A stretch of 64,000 nucleotides of DNA from Notamacropus eugenii (GCF_028372415.1 NC_092872.1:388886853-388950852); one strand, 5' to 3'. Positions 1 through 11,822 are shown, counted from the first letter of the stretch. Translations and numbers: made by a program. The notes: generated by a model from the letters alone, not told the origin.

Positions 1-59
1 AGAGAATGGGTGATATTATGCATATGGAGTAAATATAGAGAATATCTGCATGTGATCTT

Positions 60-195
60 TAGGAGGGGTGGGAGTGGGGAGAGGGTACACTAGAAGGTAA
101 AGGCATCAAGAAAGGCCTCCTGTAGGAAGTGGCCCTTAAGCTGGACTTTGAAGAGATATGGGACTACCCAGGGGTGGAAATGAGGAATCCCAAGA
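60..195 (-). mobile_element. L2 LINE fragment (antisense)
   Basis: Wording such as 'aaaggcctcctgtaggaagt' and 'ctggactttgaagagatat' matches the antisense of the L2 region just upstream of its 3' end, which recurs at 12.2 kb and 14.2 kb. It is a short, diverged remnant with uncertain ends. Confidence 0.4.
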
Positions 196-1460
196 AACTA
201 AGTTTTGGGACCATGCAAAGTTTTAACTGCATTTTTGATAACTTCACTACAAAAAAATTAATCATAGCTTGCCTAGTCTCTGTCCAAGCTCTTTAATATT
301 ATGGCATCTATTGGACACCAATGGGTTTTTGTCTCCAGTTTAACCAATGATTTTTCTAGAAAACAAGCCCAGTTTGGCCTCAGGCAATGAAACAGAGTCC
401 TAATAACCTCTATTTCCCTAGGCAAACACCCTAACTTGCTCCCCTATGGGTGACTGCCACCAAGTGGAGCAGATGCCATTTTATGGAGTCAGATCATTAC
501 CATCTCAGGTGCAAGGGGTGGAGTTTGGGCTGGGTACATGTAGAAAACATTTGACGCAGTCACTTCATGAAATACCTCTGGCTGTCCAAGTGAGTATAGT
601 ATGCTTTCAGAGAGTCTTGCTCTCTCAGAGAGAAAGAACAGCTGTTTCCTCTGCTCTCACTAAGGGATTAAGTCTTCCCTGTATTGAGGAGCCTTCAGTA
701 AACAAAGCTGCAGATTACTGCATGTTCTCACAAAAATTGTTTGTGTAACTGGAGGTAAGCCACTATACTGGTTGGCTCTTAGTTGGGAAAGGGGCATGAA
801 AACTGTACTATCATCAAGTCTTTACACATAAAAAATGGTGATAATAATTCCTATCCTATGTACCTTCCAGGATTGTTGTGAGAATTAAGTGGAGAAATAG
901 ACTTGAAAGTACATGGAACAGTATAAAACACTATACACGTGTACGTTCTTATTCCATTCTGACCCAAGTGCCCTGTAAATTCAGGGCTATCGCATGGGCC
1001 CAGAGAGTGTCATTTTTGCCTATTGCTTTCAGTTTAAAGCTAGTTTTCCAACATAAAAAGTAACATTGACACAGGTGCTAAGGCCTGGAAACATTTTCCT
1101 TTGACTGCCAGCAAATGGAACCTAGTGAACTCCAGGGCCCAGTGGAACTATTCAGCTCCCAGGCAGTTTGTCACAGAGAGGACACTGGCACCAAGCGGCT
1201 TTTCTGACTCTGACAGTGGAGATTTTTGGATATGACTCATCTGCCAGTGGGGTCTGAAGTTGGTGGAACATCAATTTTCAGGGGGAAAAAAGTTAGATTT
1301 ATTTTTGTTCCCAAATAGCAGCACTGCCATAAGGTCTGTGTCTGATACAATTTTCTCTATTTTAGGTTTGTTTGTTAAAGGGAAAGGACTATGGGCTCAG
1401 GCACGCTGGGAGTTGGAGGGCAAATTAAGCCTACTTATAATGTTCTACTTTGCTTATCCT
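196..1460. other. No gene seen; mostly unique sequence
   Basis: All open frames here are short (100 codons or fewer), lack a recognisable domain and lie in AT-rich sequence. No RNA gene or clear repeat was recognised. Confidence 0.5.
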
Positions 1461-1470
1461 CCTCCCCCTA

Positions 1471-1552
1471 AGGTATATGTGTATGTGCACGTATGTATGT
1501 ATGTGTATATATACACATACATATTACATACACACACACATATATAACACTT
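1471..1552. repeat. TG/TA/CA microsatellite
   Basis: Imperfect gtatgtat units followed by tatata and cacaca runs. A short open frame running into it (1260-1547) ends in tandem Tyr/Val/His codons and is an artefact of the repeat. Confidence 0.85.
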
Positions 1553-1559
1553 AATCACA

Positions 1560-2010
1560 GTACACTCTTCCTTCTCTGCACTGTTTTAGTGCTCGTTTTA
1601 TTTTGATATGTTAAGCCCTTCACAGCCTTGCTATAACTTATATTTCTAGATTTTTTTCTCATTATTCCCCTTCATGAACTCCACATTCCAACTTAACTGA
1701 CCAACTTACTTTTTCCCATACTTTACATTTTTCTCCAGTCTCTGTGCCTTTGCACAGACTATCCTGCATGCTTGGAATGCATCCCCAGTTCCACTTTTAG
1801 AGTCTTTAGCTTCCTTCAAAGTTCAACTCAGAGGCCAAATTCCTTTCCTAACTCCCTAAATTGTCCGCACTTTCTCTTTCCTTAAGTTAGCTTATGCTTA
1901 CTCATCTGCGTAAATGTTGTGTTTATCCAGTAGCCTGTAGTAAACTCTTAAAGGGAAGGGACTGTTTTATTTCTTGTCTGTATTTGCGTCACCTAGCAAT
2001 ACCTGATGAT
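1560..2010 (+). mobile_element. L2 LINE 3' region
   Basis: Contains the typical L2 3' series in order: 'gcctttgcacagactatcc', 'cttggaatgcatccc', 'cttccttcaaagttcaactc', then 'gggaagggactgttttattt' and the 'tgtatttgcgtcacctagca' end. Diverged and non-coding. Confidence 0.7.
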
Positions 2011-2082
2011 ATGAACAGAAGGTCCTCCCATAATATGGGATCATAGATTTAAGAGCTGGAGGCACTCAACAAGTTGGGGCAT

Positions 2083-2470
2083 ATGATCGTGATGGAACAA
2101 TGGGCTGTAAGAAATGACAAGTAGATTGGTTTTAGAAAAACATGAAAAGACTTGGATGAAATAACACAGAGTGAAATGAGAAGAACCAAGAGAATGTTAT
2201 ATATAGTAACAGCAATATTGTTCAAAGGGTAACTGTGAATAACTAAGCTATTCTGAGTGATGCGATCATTCAAATCAGGTACAAAGGACCTATGAAGGAA
2301 AATGCTATCCACCTCCAGAGAAAAAACTGATACATGGAAGTATGTGTTGTATGGTTCCATGTATGTATCTATATCAAATTTTGACCTTCTCCAGTATGGG
2401 ATTGGAAGGGAGGGAAGAGACAACTCAAATCTCACAATGTAAAAAGGAAAAAACAAAAGAAATGTAAATA
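2083..2470 (+). mobile_element. L1 LINE 3' end, marsupial type
   Basis: Reads 'aatgagaagaaccaagagaa', 'atgctatccacctccagag' and ends in an A-rich tail near 2450-2470. This is the sense version of the sequence found on the minus strand at 13.5 kb and 47.5 kb. A 142-codon minus-strand frame over it (2049-2477) is antisense to the LINE and not a gene. Confidence 0.7.
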
Positions 2471-2474
2471 ATTC

Positions 2475-2680
2475 CAATCTTGACAGAAAAATAAGAGCTG
2501 GAGAGGAAATTAAGAGTAATCAAGTCTAATCTCTTCATTTAATAGATGAGGAAAATGAAGGCCAGAGAGGAAAAATAATTTACCCAAAGACACACAGGTA
2601 TTAAGTGACAGAGCCAGGTCATAAGCTCAGGTCCTTTTCCTTCAGTGCCAATACTTATCCTGCTACACCATGCCATTAAA
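2475..2680 (-). mobile_element. CORE-SINE (MIR/Mar type)
   Basis: Antisense core: 'agatgaggaaaatgaaggcc', 'acacacaggtattaagtgac', then a head-derived 'cctgctacaccatgcc'. CORE-SINEs share a central core read in sense as 'cagtttcctcatctgtaaaat'; this copy is its complement. Confidence 0.7.
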
Positions 2681-2689
2681 ATACAAACA

Positions 2690-3235
2690 AATCTACAATG
2701 ATCTGCCTTTAATACCTTATGCTCCCAATTACTTTAGAATTTTTATTTTTAAATACTGCAAAAGTTCAAGAATTCATCTAAACTCAAGGACTGTACAACT
2801 TTTATGTCTAATAAATTATCATGTTTAATAGCAAAATAGCAGCATCCATAGTAGAAATTCCTATATATTCGTTAAGAAGAATTATCTTAAAGATATTATA
2901 ACACTAGGTCCTAAAATAATTTCTGAACAAGAAAGTATTCTATATTTGCCTATAATATTTTCTTCTAGACCCTAATAAATGTTCATTGAATTAATGATAA
3001 AAATATTAATGATTATTCTATATGTACTATATGAACTCATTTAATTATGTATCTATTTTACCATTTTAATTATATATCTATCCTGTCTTTTAAAACTATA
3101 TAACTGTATCTATCTTGTCTTTCCAACTATATTGTAAGATCAGATCTCGTATTTCTTTTGTATCTTCCACATTGCCTAGTATGGGGCTGGGCACATAGTA
3201 GATATTTAATAAATTGTTGTTGAATCAATGATTGA
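2690..3235 (+). mobile_element. AT-rich DNA ending in an L2 3' tail
   Basis: The first 430 bases are AT-rich with no recognisable content. From about 3130 the L2/MIR-type end appears: 'gtatggggctgggcacatag' then 'tagatatttaataaattgt' and a degenerate gaat/gatt tail. Confidence 0.55.
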
Positions 3236-3239
3236 AGTA

Positions 3240-5440
3240 CCTAGTTGCACATGGCACACGCAGAACTAGCCTGTGTCATAACCCTTCAGTTCAGACTCTC
3301 TCTGACCCAAGTGTCTGGAATAGAATAGATGACTCTGGAAGTTGTGAAAGCCTTTAGAGGGGTCAGAACAGTTAGCTTGTTCCTCCACTGAACTCATGAC
3401 TACTGTCAAAGTCTCCTTCTATTCCTTTTTTGTATCATAGATCCATGAACCATATGATCCCTCTTTCCCAGAAAAAAGATGTTTTGTTGACTACATTCAT
3501 AATTGAAGGCAATGTTAAAGTCCAGTTAATGGTTAGTGAAAACAATGATGTAAATTTTTCTCCATATTCAAATCCTGAAATCTGTCCTGGGAAACCAAGT
3601 CAAGAACTTGTTCTCCAATCTTCCTCCATTGTCACCTGGCTCTCATGGGCTCTGATGGACCTTTTGCAAAATCTCACTGTGTCTCTTACATCTTAGGTCA
3701 GACCCTTTTGAAGGCTGAGTAGATCAAAATCTTATGGAACTGATTTAAGAGGGATGAAGCCAAAGGGTAAATGAAGAAGATAACATGAGAATGACCTCTC
3801 AAGGCAAAATAGTGACTAACATGGGGCAAGAGTGATGACATGGGGGTAAGAGTGTGATTACTCTCTACGGTAAATGCCATCCATTTGCTTCCACTTGTAT
3901 TTCTCCACCTCCTGCCCTCTCAGTCATGTTGCCCAACTCCACTCTCCCAGCATGACTGCATCTGTTCTCTGTATGACTGCCACCTGCTGTCAGACTGTTC
4001 TTTGGGTTATTTTCATAACAGTATCCTCCCCCCATGCCCTCCCATATACATACGTATACCTGCAAACTGTTGGATTGTCCTTTGCTGCCTGCCCCTCTCA
4101 ACTGATTTTGCTATGGGTGAAAAAATTCCAGTTTGTGGGTCTGCTTTTAGGTTCTTTCTAAGTTCTTACTCTCTTAAAGAACCACCACTGGTGAGCTGAG
4201 AAGGCACCATTAAACTTTAAACATCTAACTTTTCTGTAAGCGATCAGTGGCTATGCCCATTCAATTTACAATTGATCTTCCAATAAGGAAGTTTAGTTTT
4301 CCTACTCTTTTGCAGAATTTTTTCCTCAGAACTTCATTATTATTATTTTTACAAAGTCAGCCTTCTAAGACTTTCAAGCCATTCCCTAAACTTGGCCACC
4401 AATCCCATTCTAATTCCAGCATCTCTCTGGTCTTTTAGAATTAGAGCTGTTCTCTAGGAGATTGTGATGTAAAGGCTGAAGCCTCAGCACCTGGCAGTTC
4501 AAAGAACTGCAGAGATGTAGGTAAGGTGGTGATAAGGCAGAGGGAGGCCTGCTCCACTTTCCCAGCCAGTCCCCCTTTCTGTGGCATGGTTGCTCTCTGA
4601 GGGCTATGAAAGAACTTTGCAAATCTTGCTATTGATACTTAGGTCTTCCAGGCTGGAAACGGACTGAGGGTGGGTGGGTGGGTGTTAGTAAGAAAACTCA
4701 CTAGGCAACAGATAACTTCAGAATATTGTTGCAGTTTTATTTAGAAACATCTTTGTTAGTCAAATTCGTTAGCCAGCCCCCTTCTCCACCCCCAAGTAAT
4801 GAAAAATTGAAGGGAAAAGAGAAGTTACATGTGGTTTAATGAACCACTGACTAAGCTTCCTGGAATCTGACAGACTTTTGACATAATGCCATTGGTGAGA
4901 TTAAAATATTGTTCCAGCAGCTCCAGAAGATGATGGCGCCAGCCATGAGGGGGTCTGTGGTCCGTTGAGCAGGGGCTGGGATGAGAGCTTGTTGCCCATT
5001 TTTAATGGAATAAAAAAATCCAAATATAGTAAAATGAATGGACCATGCTTGGGAGGATTTTGCTGAGGCCACTGAAGACAGAGTAGCATGGCTAGAACAT
5101 TTGGAATAAATGTGATTTGTATGGGGTAGATGGGAGTGGAAGGTAATTGTATGAGATGTGGAAGGAGATTTGTCTGAATGGGAACCTAGCAATAAATGAT
5201 TGACGAATGGCTAAGGCAGCTTTCTTGTAAGATACTCAGAGCACTTCAAATGATTTCATTTATCCCCAGAACCTGAAAATAGAAGGAGGATTTTATATTT
5301 GTATAGCACTCTTCAATGGGAAATAGGAGTCAAGCTTTGCACTTCTGGTACATAATTTTACCCAGCAGGGAAGTAAATGGTTGGGGCCCAGAGTAAAAAA
5401 GATGAAAAAGTCCCTCTGAATAGGGAGATTATACTTTAAT
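3240..5440. other. No gene seen; unique sequence
   Basis: Several overlapping short open frames on both strands (60-113 codons), none with a domain, splice context or family resemblance. A short ggtgggtgggtgggtg run lies at 4670-4684. Confidence 0.5.
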
Positions 5441-5447
5441 AGGGGAC

Positions 5448-5645
5448 AGCATAGAATCTCCTATAGCTGAAAGGATCCTCAGAGACTAACTAAAGTGAAT
5501 GGTTATTCAATTCCCTCATTTTACAGTTAAGGAAAATGAGGCCCATGGAAGGGAAATGACTTATCACTAGTCACCCAGGTACTGAGCTACATTTGAATCC
5601 AGGTTCTCTGACTCCAGTTCCAAAAGTTTTTTCTGTTATAAGATA
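5448..5645 (-). mobile_element. CORE-SINE with L3-like tail
   Basis: Begins with 'catagaatctcctatagctg', a CR1/L3-like 3' tail in antisense. It continues through 'ctcattttacagttaaggaa' and 'gaatccaggttctctgactc'. Diverged copy. Confidence 0.65.
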
Positions 5646-5868
5646 GTCCTGATTTGATCTTTGAAACTAAAGGGGATGGATTTTGAACGTTGCAGAGGAC
5701 TGGAAGACCTTTGGGAAGAAACTTATCATGCATACCAAGCAGAACTTCCAACACTGAATTACAATGCCCCTTTGCAAGAAGGTTTCCTCCTTTTCTTACG
5801 TGAAGCCATCGGTTTTCACCTGGTCCCAAAGGAAATCTGAATTTTCCTCATGACAGACACAAGATCAG

Positions 5869-5870
<2 letters not shown>

Positions 5871-5944
<74 letters not shown>

Positions 5945-6028
5945 TCTCTTTTCTCCCTCTCTCCTCTCTCTCTTTTCTCTCTCTCTCCCTCTTTCTCTCT
6001 CTTTCTCCCTCTTTCTCTCCCCCCCTTC

Positions 6029-6059
<31 letters not shown>

Positions 6060-6060
6060 C
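5871..6060. repeat. (TC)n microsatellite
   Basis: About 190 bases of nearly pure pyrimidine on the plus strand, mostly TC with CCCT and TTTC interruptions. Frames across it give Leu/Ser or Glu/Arg low-complexity strings that are not genes. A mirror-symmetric polypurine tract of this kind can form triplex DNA. Confidence 0.97.
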
Positions 6061-6129
6061 AATTTTTTCTTTACGGGAAAAATAAGGTAAGACAAACAAT
6101 ATTGAGAATCATGGAAACATTCAGTCAAT

Positions 6130-6700
6130 AAGATTGAAATCCTCTTCAGTTTCAGTTTTTCTTTCCTCTTTAGACTCATTTCACTTCATCATGTCATCAG
6201 TTCCCATGGATTCAATGAAAATCTCTATGCAGATGATTCAAAAATCTACTGATCTAGACCTAGTGTCTATCTCAAACAATAGTCCCACATCTCCAACTGT
6301 ATATTGGAGATTCAGAAATGGGTGTCATACAGCTATCTCCCATTGAATATATTAAGAATAGAACTTAAAACTCAAAAATCCAACCTTCTTCTGAACTTCT
6401 ATGTTACTATTATGGGCTCCATGTTCCTTTGAGTCACCCTCAACTGCAGCGTCTCCTGAACTCCTTTATCTCCCTCGTTCCACACACCAAAGCAGTTGCT
6501 ACATCTTGTAATTTCATCTTCCACTGTCTCTCTTACATATACTCTTTTCTCATTACTCACATGGCCAATACCCTAGTTCAAGCTTTCACTGCCTTTTACC
6601 TTCTAACAGGACTTCTTGCCTCAAATTCCCCCAACACTTCAAGTCCAATTCAAACTCCACCACCTGGTGACTGCCCTGGCCCCCCTTCCCTGCCTCATCT
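6130..6700 (+). mobile_element. L2 LINE internal (reverse transcriptase region) fragment
   Basis: Contains the decayed L2 ORF2 wording 'cccatggattcaatgaaaat' and 'ctatgcagatgattc' (the region of the YADD motif), then 'caactgcagcgtctcctgaa' and 'catggccaataccctagttc'. Reading frames are broken by stops and indels. Confidence 0.65.
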
Positions 6701-7059
6701 TTATGTCCAGCTCAGTAGTCTGGTACATACACACTAGCCAAAGGCCTGGGTCTTACCTTGGGAAGTTCAACATCTTCCCTCCTTGGGCTCTGAGGCTGGG
6801 CTTAAAGCCTGGAAAGGTTTGGCAACCACATCCATACGGTATGAAAGGACAGGAGAGCAGGTAGGGAGAGGAAAGACAATGAACTTGTCCTCTTGGAATT
6901 CATTTTGTTCCTGTGCCTTTTTTTGATTCTCACTAATTTGCCTGGAAGACCAGATACAATTTTACAGTTGAAAAAATGTAGAGTCTTGAACCCTGAAAGC
7001 TCTTAGAAGTTTAAGAAGGCAGCCTCTAAGGTGAATGATGATTGGATATCAATCATACC

Positions 7060-7300
7060 AATAGCTCTAATTTATAAAGTACCTACTATGTGCCAAGCAC
7101 TTTATAGTGATTATTTCTTTTGATCCTCACAACAACCCTGGGAGACAGGTGATATTATTATCCTCATTTTACAGATGAGGAAACTGAGGCTAAATGACTT
7201 ACATGCCGGGGTCAGCCAGCTAGCAAGTGTCAAGGCTAGATTTGAACTCAGGACTTCCAGATGCCAAACATGGTGTTCTATCCACTGTACCAGCTTCTAA
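7060..7300 (-). mobile_element. MIR/Mar-type SINE
   Basis: Antisense order is clear: 'gtacctactatgtgccaagc', 'gatcctcacaacaaccctgg', 'ttttacagatgaggaaactg', 'tttgaactcaggacttccag', 'ttctatccactgtaccagct'. Nearly full length. Confidence 0.85.
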
Positions 7301-7503
7301 CACCTAGGCAGAGTAAAGCCTCTGGTGAAAAGATTTAAACTTGAGGGTTCTTGTTCGCTAGTGCAGCTCTGTTCTATATTCCAAAGAGGCTCATGCCAGG
7401 GGTGAGGAAACTCCTGGAAAAGAAATGCTCATTTCACTCAAAGCTTTGAGAAACAGATTCTTGATTTTGGGAGAAAAACCCAAAAGGATTTTTCTTTAAT
7501 TTA

Positions 7504-7740
7504 TTGAGGAGGTGTGTTAAGCAGCTAAGTGGTATGGTGGATGGAATTCTAGACCTGGAGTCAGTTAAGATCTGGTTCAAATCCATATGCAGGCATGTCC
7601 TAGCTGTGTGTAACCCAGCACAAGTCCTCATCTGTAAAATGGGGCTACTAACAGCACCTCCCTCTCAGGGTAGTTGTGAGGATCAAATGAGATAATATTT
7701 GTAAAGCTCTGTGCAGACTTTAACTGTTAAGTAGATGACA
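7504..7740 (+). mobile_element. tRNA-head SINE with MIR-like 3' half
   Basis: tRNA-like head 'cagctaagtggtatggtgga', a B-box-like 'ggttcaaatcc', CORE 'cctcatctgtaaaatggggc', then 'gaggatcaaatgagataat'. An open frame over it (7504-7695) is not a gene. Confidence 0.8.
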
Positions 7741-7744
7741 ATGA

Positions 7745-8405
7745 TGATACTGACTTTCCCTGTCAAAAAATATTCTGGATTTTAAATGGAAAGAGCCATG
7801 TGAAGACCTGCTCATCCTTCTGTGATGAAGTGGTGGCACCCCAGATGAGGACTCCAGGAGATGGAAGCAGAGAAGAGATTCACAACCTCATGCCCAGTGA
7901 AACTAAGTGTAGCAGCAACCATGAGACTGGCAAAGGAGAGCATTGAGCAGGGGTTATGTGCCAGGCAGAGATGACACACCATATAACCAAGGTGAAAGCA
8001 GCTCAGGAGCAACATGGGGGCTTCCATGTCCTCACAGTGCTGGTGGCCTCAGATGCTGCTGCACACATACACCTCGACTAGAAACATTTCCTAGGTGTCT
8101 GCCCTGTTGTGAGTGTGCCCCAGCCGTACATGTTCTCTACATGTGTCTTCTTTATAGGTTAACTGCTGCCGGTGGATTTGAGGGATAGTGTGCTCAGGTT
8201 TAGGGAGGGAATGTTTTTTGTTGTTGTTGTTTCTATGGCTACCTTTCTTATTATGCGATTTCATAAAATACCTTTGTGTCTTTTGGATGGTTAGAAGACA
8301 AGTAAATACAATATATTGGGAGCTCAGGAGCTATGGTTTGGAGCAAGTGTGAAATACATTGAAAAAGTAGTTTTGACTACAGGGAGATAATGAAAGGAAA
8401 AGATG
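7745..8405. other. No gene seen; unique sequence
   Basis: Two overlapping frames of 71 and 81 codons on opposite strands, no recognisable family. A (ttg)n run lies at 8217-8232. Confidence 0.5.
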
Positions 8406-8409
8406 AGAA

Positions 8410-8670
8410 AGGAACAAGGATTTATTAAGCACCTACTAAGTGCCAGGTACTGAGTTAAGTACTTTCCAAATATTATCTTATTTGATCCTCCCAATAACCC
8501 TACCAGGTAAGTTTTACAATTATCCCCATTTTACAGTTGTGGAAACTGAGGCAGGCAAAGGTTAAGTGACTAGCCCAGAGTCACACCACTAATAAGTATC
8601 TGACACTGGATTTGAATTCAGGTCTTCCTGACTCCAAGTCCAGTTTTTTATCTATGGTGCAACCTAGTTT
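8410..8670 (-). mobile_element. MIR/Mar-type SINE
   Basis: Antisense copy: 'agcacctactaagtgccagg', 'gatcctcccaataacccta', 'gtggaaactgaggcaggca', 'cacaccactaataagtatct', 'ggtcttcctgactccaagtc'. Confidence 0.85.
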
Positions 8671-8904
8671 TGGTGGTGGTGATGAAAATATAGCATTAAA
8701 GCAATATTATAATGGATGATCTTCGTGTCACTGTATTTTTTTCATGTACTCTTCTGGACAACTTCTCCTTTTATTCTAAATCTTTTTTCTTTTGAGTAGG
8801 TGCTAGGCATTTCTCTGAAGCCAAATCTTATATCTGAAGCATAAGTAGGACATGCACTGGGAAGCCCTTTTCAATATATTGTTTTCTTTGCATTATAGAG
8901 GACC

Positions 8905-9095
8905 ATAGAATTTAGAACTGGAAGGGACCCTAGCAATCATCTAGCACAACCCCTTCACTTAGTGAATGAAGAAATAAAGGCCTAGAGAGTGACTTGCTTG
9001 AGTTTACCCAAGTTTTAGTGGCAGACACAGGATTCAATTCCAAATCCTGACTAAATCCAGTAGCGTTTCCAAAACACTGTGCTGCCTCGTTTAAG
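8905..9095 (-). mobile_element. CORE-SINE with L3-like tail
   Basis: 'catagaatttagaactggaa' plus 'gggaccctagcaatcatcta' is the tail that many copies in this window share. It continues into 'gaaataaaggcctagagagt' and 'acactgtgctgcctc'. Confidence 0.75.
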
Positions 9096-9196
9096 ATGCC
9101 TCCCCTATTTAGAAGAGCCAAAAAAGATTTCCTCCTCATTTCTTAAATGACAGATAAATAATACATGACACAAAGACATTATAAGTTCTAGGAAGG

Positions 9197-9300
9197 GGCA
9201 GCCAAGAGGTGATGCAATCACATTCAATCCAATCAGAGTGCTGGATCTAGAGTCTGGAAGACTCATCTTCCTGAGTTCAAATCTGGCATCACATACTTAA
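9197..9300 (+). mobile_element. tRNA-derived SINE, 5' part only
   Basis: Head 'ggggcagccaagaggtgat' and B box 'gagttcaaatctggc' are present, but the copy stops at 'catacttaatagct' where the trinucleotide array starts. The rest of a normal element (core and RTE-like tail) is absent here. Confidence 0.75.
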
Positions 9301-9477
9301 TAGCTACTACTACTACCACTACTACTACCACTACTACTACCACTACTACTACTACTACCACTACTACTACTACTGCCACTACTACTACTACTACTACTAC
9401 CACTACTACTACCACCACTACTGCTACTACTACTACTGCTACTACCACTACTACTACTACTACCACTACTACTACTA

Positions 9478-9508
<31 letters not shown>

Positions 9509-9567
9509 CACTACTACTACCACCACTACTGCTACTACTACTACCACCACTACTATTACTACTACTA
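9301..9567. repeat. (CTA)n/(CCA)n trinucleotide array
   Basis: About 267 bases of act/acc triplets with occasional tgc and tat variants. The minus strand reads as a Val/Ala string of about 100 residues (within 9263-9664), a translation artefact. Confidence 0.97.
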
Positions 9568-9665
9568 ATACATGCGTATATATAGTAGTTACCTGTAGTA
9601 TGTCTATGTATACATACTTATATAAGTATACATGTGTGTACACGTGTGTACATGTGTACATCATA
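9568..9665. repeat. AT-rich alternating purine-pyrimidine tract
   Basis: Runs of tatatata, tacatac, tgtgtacac and gtgtacatg follow the trinucleotide array directly. Probably an eroded TG/TA repeat. Confidence 0.7.
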
Positions 9666-9689
9666 TTATAGCTGATGGTTAGAGGTTAC

Positions 9690-9945
9690 AGGCAGCTAGG
9701 TAACTCAGTGGATAGAGCAGTAGGCCTGGAGTCAGAAAGACTCAACTTCATGAGTTCAAATCTGGCCTCAGACACTTACTAGCTATATGACCCTGGGCAA
9801 GTCACTTACTCAGTTTGCCTCAGTTTCCTCATCTGGAAAGTGAGCTGGAGAAGGAAATGGCAAAACACTCCAGGATCTTTGCCAAGAAAACTCCAGATGA
9901 GGACACAAAGAGTCAGATGACTGAAAAACAACTGAAAAACAGTAA
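9690..9945 (+). mobile_element. Full tRNA-derived SINE with RTE-like tail
   Basis: All parts are present in order: tRNA-like head 'ggcagctaggtaactcagtg', B box 'gagttcaaatctggc', 'tatatgaccctgggcaagtc', CORE 'cctcagtttcctcatctgg', then the BovB/RTE-like tail 'gagaaggaaatggcaaaaca' and 'gccaagaaaactcc'. Best full-length reference copy in the window. Confidence 0.92.
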
Positions 9946-10207
9946 GCTCTAGGAGCAAAATGTAGGCTAAGGTAGTATCTTAGGCTTATTTTATTGAATC
10001 ATTACATTTCAATCTAAGTACCAAAAGGGCATCAAACTAGAAGTCTCTCCCTTAAGAAGTAGAGTCTTGTGGCATATGTTCACTGAGAGGAGAACATTAT
10101 GGAGAAATCCCAGTGTGCTGTTCCATTCATCTCATTGCAAGATTTATACTTATATTGCAATTATGCTTTATTATGTATAAGTATGGGTATATGTATGTAC
10201 ATACACA

Positions 10208-10323
10208 TTCCTTCCTTGAGTCAAGAGGCTGTTTCATTTTTGTCTTTGTATCCTCAGCACTCAGCAGTGTCTGGCATGTAGTCAGCATTTAACAAATGCT
10301 TGCTGAGTGTTTAATTGATTGAC
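10208..10323 (+). mobile_element. L2 3' end
   Basis: 'aagaggctgtttcatttttg', 'tttgtatcctcagcactcag', 'gcatttaacaaatgcttgct' and a short 'ttaattgattgac' tail. Only the terminal segment is kept. Confidence 0.7.
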
Positions 10324-10329
10324 ATATGC

Positions 10330-11640
10330 ATAATAAAGTTAGGAAAGAGGCTTAGTTGAGTGGAGAACAATGACTTTGTTTCCTTAGTTTATCTTGTGAT
10401 CTGGCTCAAATTTATTTAAATGCTAAGCCAAAGATAATCTTGGGAATGTCTAACCTTAAGTAGGTAGTTGTCTAGAACAGAGGTCTGTAATTTCCAACAA
10501 AAAATAAGGAGGAAGAAAAAAGAAAGACCATCTTAATCTATGGAAATGATGCCTGACTTCTATTAGCTGCAAGTGATAGCTATAACTAAAAAGTTGTTAG
10601 CCTTCCTGTATTAGGGAGAGGGTCTAGCCTATATATGCTTTTGACATATATATACTATAACCTTGCAGACTTGAATTGAGATAGTTGCCAGGTGACCCTA
10701 AAGAGGTGAATGAAGTCTAGAAGCCGGTAACAGTGAGCATCAGCCAACAAAAACTACACTCCCAGAAGTCACTATGAGACCATATGAAATCAGTGGAGGA
10801 ACTATGAACAGAAACTACCACACCTAGCATCCATCAGGAGACCACTAGAGACCAGGGGAGTAATGCTAGACTATGTACTCAGCAATCAGAAACTGCTACC
10901 ACAAGACCAGCTGAGTGCAATGGGGAGCAAACAAAGCGAGGATAGAACTCTGATATCTGTTGTAGTATCAGACACATGGCTTGCATGCTGCATGTTGTTT
11001 TTGTGTATTTTCTCAGCTTAATCTTGCATGTTCCCTGGATACCATGTCCCCTGTATGTGTGGCCTTTGTATTGGTTACTTATGCCTACTCACTTTCCCCA
11101 CTGGCTCTGTGTGTATTTGTGGGAGAATATATTCCAGGTTTATGACAGAAATTTTTACCATGATTTTTCTTCCTATACCATTTCATTATATGCCCTTACT
11201 TTGAACTAATTAACAAGAGAAGAAGAAAAAAGAAAAAAGAAAACCTACAGTTAGGGCCTGTAAGTTGAATAGATACTGATCCAAACAACCTTCTGTCCCC
11301 CCATTCAATCTTGGGTAACTATTCTGGGGGTCCTATGTGAGAGGGAGATGCCTCAATTGCTATAGCAGGTTGAACTGTAAGAGTTGGTAGAATGAAACCC
11401 GCTTTATCTGAACCTGATTATCAAACAGCTTATCATCTTCAGTTTGTGAGCCCACCTCCAATATATTTCTGTTCTGTCTTCTGGGACTTAGAATCCGTTG
11501 ACTTCCTTGTCTCGTGTCAAACCTAGTATTCCCTCTTAGGTTTCTTAGGTTTCTCATGAGGTGCTCTTGTTGTTTTCCAGGTACCTTAGCTGTCAATCCA
11601 TTTACAGAGCTAGAATGATGGACCCCTCTTTCATTCAATA
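10330..11640. other. No gene seen; unique sequence
   Basis: Contains a 77-codon plus frame (10976-11209) and part of a 106-codon minus frame (11360-11680), neither with a recognisable domain. A purine-rich agaaga/aaaaga stretch lies at 11215-11242. Confidence 0.45.
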
Positions 11641-11644
11641 GTCC

Positions 11645-11822
11645 ATAGGATTTACATCTGGGAAGGAACTTAGAGACCATTTAGATCAATAGGCTCCTTT
11701 TACAGATAAAAAACAGGCTCAGAGTAATTAAATGATTTGCCCTAGGATATAGTAAATAGTAAAGCCTATCTTTAAACTGAGATCTTTGGAGCAAATCTAC
11801 TGCTCTTTCTATTATACCAACA
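11645..11822 (-). mobile_element. CORE-SINE with L3-like tail
   Basis: 'catctgggaaggaacttaga', 'ccttttacagataaaaaaca' and 'ctgctctttctattatacca' give the antisense order tail-core-head. Diverged. Confidence 0.6.

Noticed and set aside
2049..2477. 142-codon minus-strand frame
   Set aside because: It is antisense to an L1 3' end; a diverged non-coding strand can stay open by chance.
5848..6179. Overlapping Leu/Ser and Glu/Arg-rich frames on both strands
   Set aside because: They translate the (TC)n microsatellite.
9263..9664. 133-residue open frame rich in Val/Ala on the minus strand
   Set aside because: It is the (CTA)n array read in one frame; no natural protein has this structure here.
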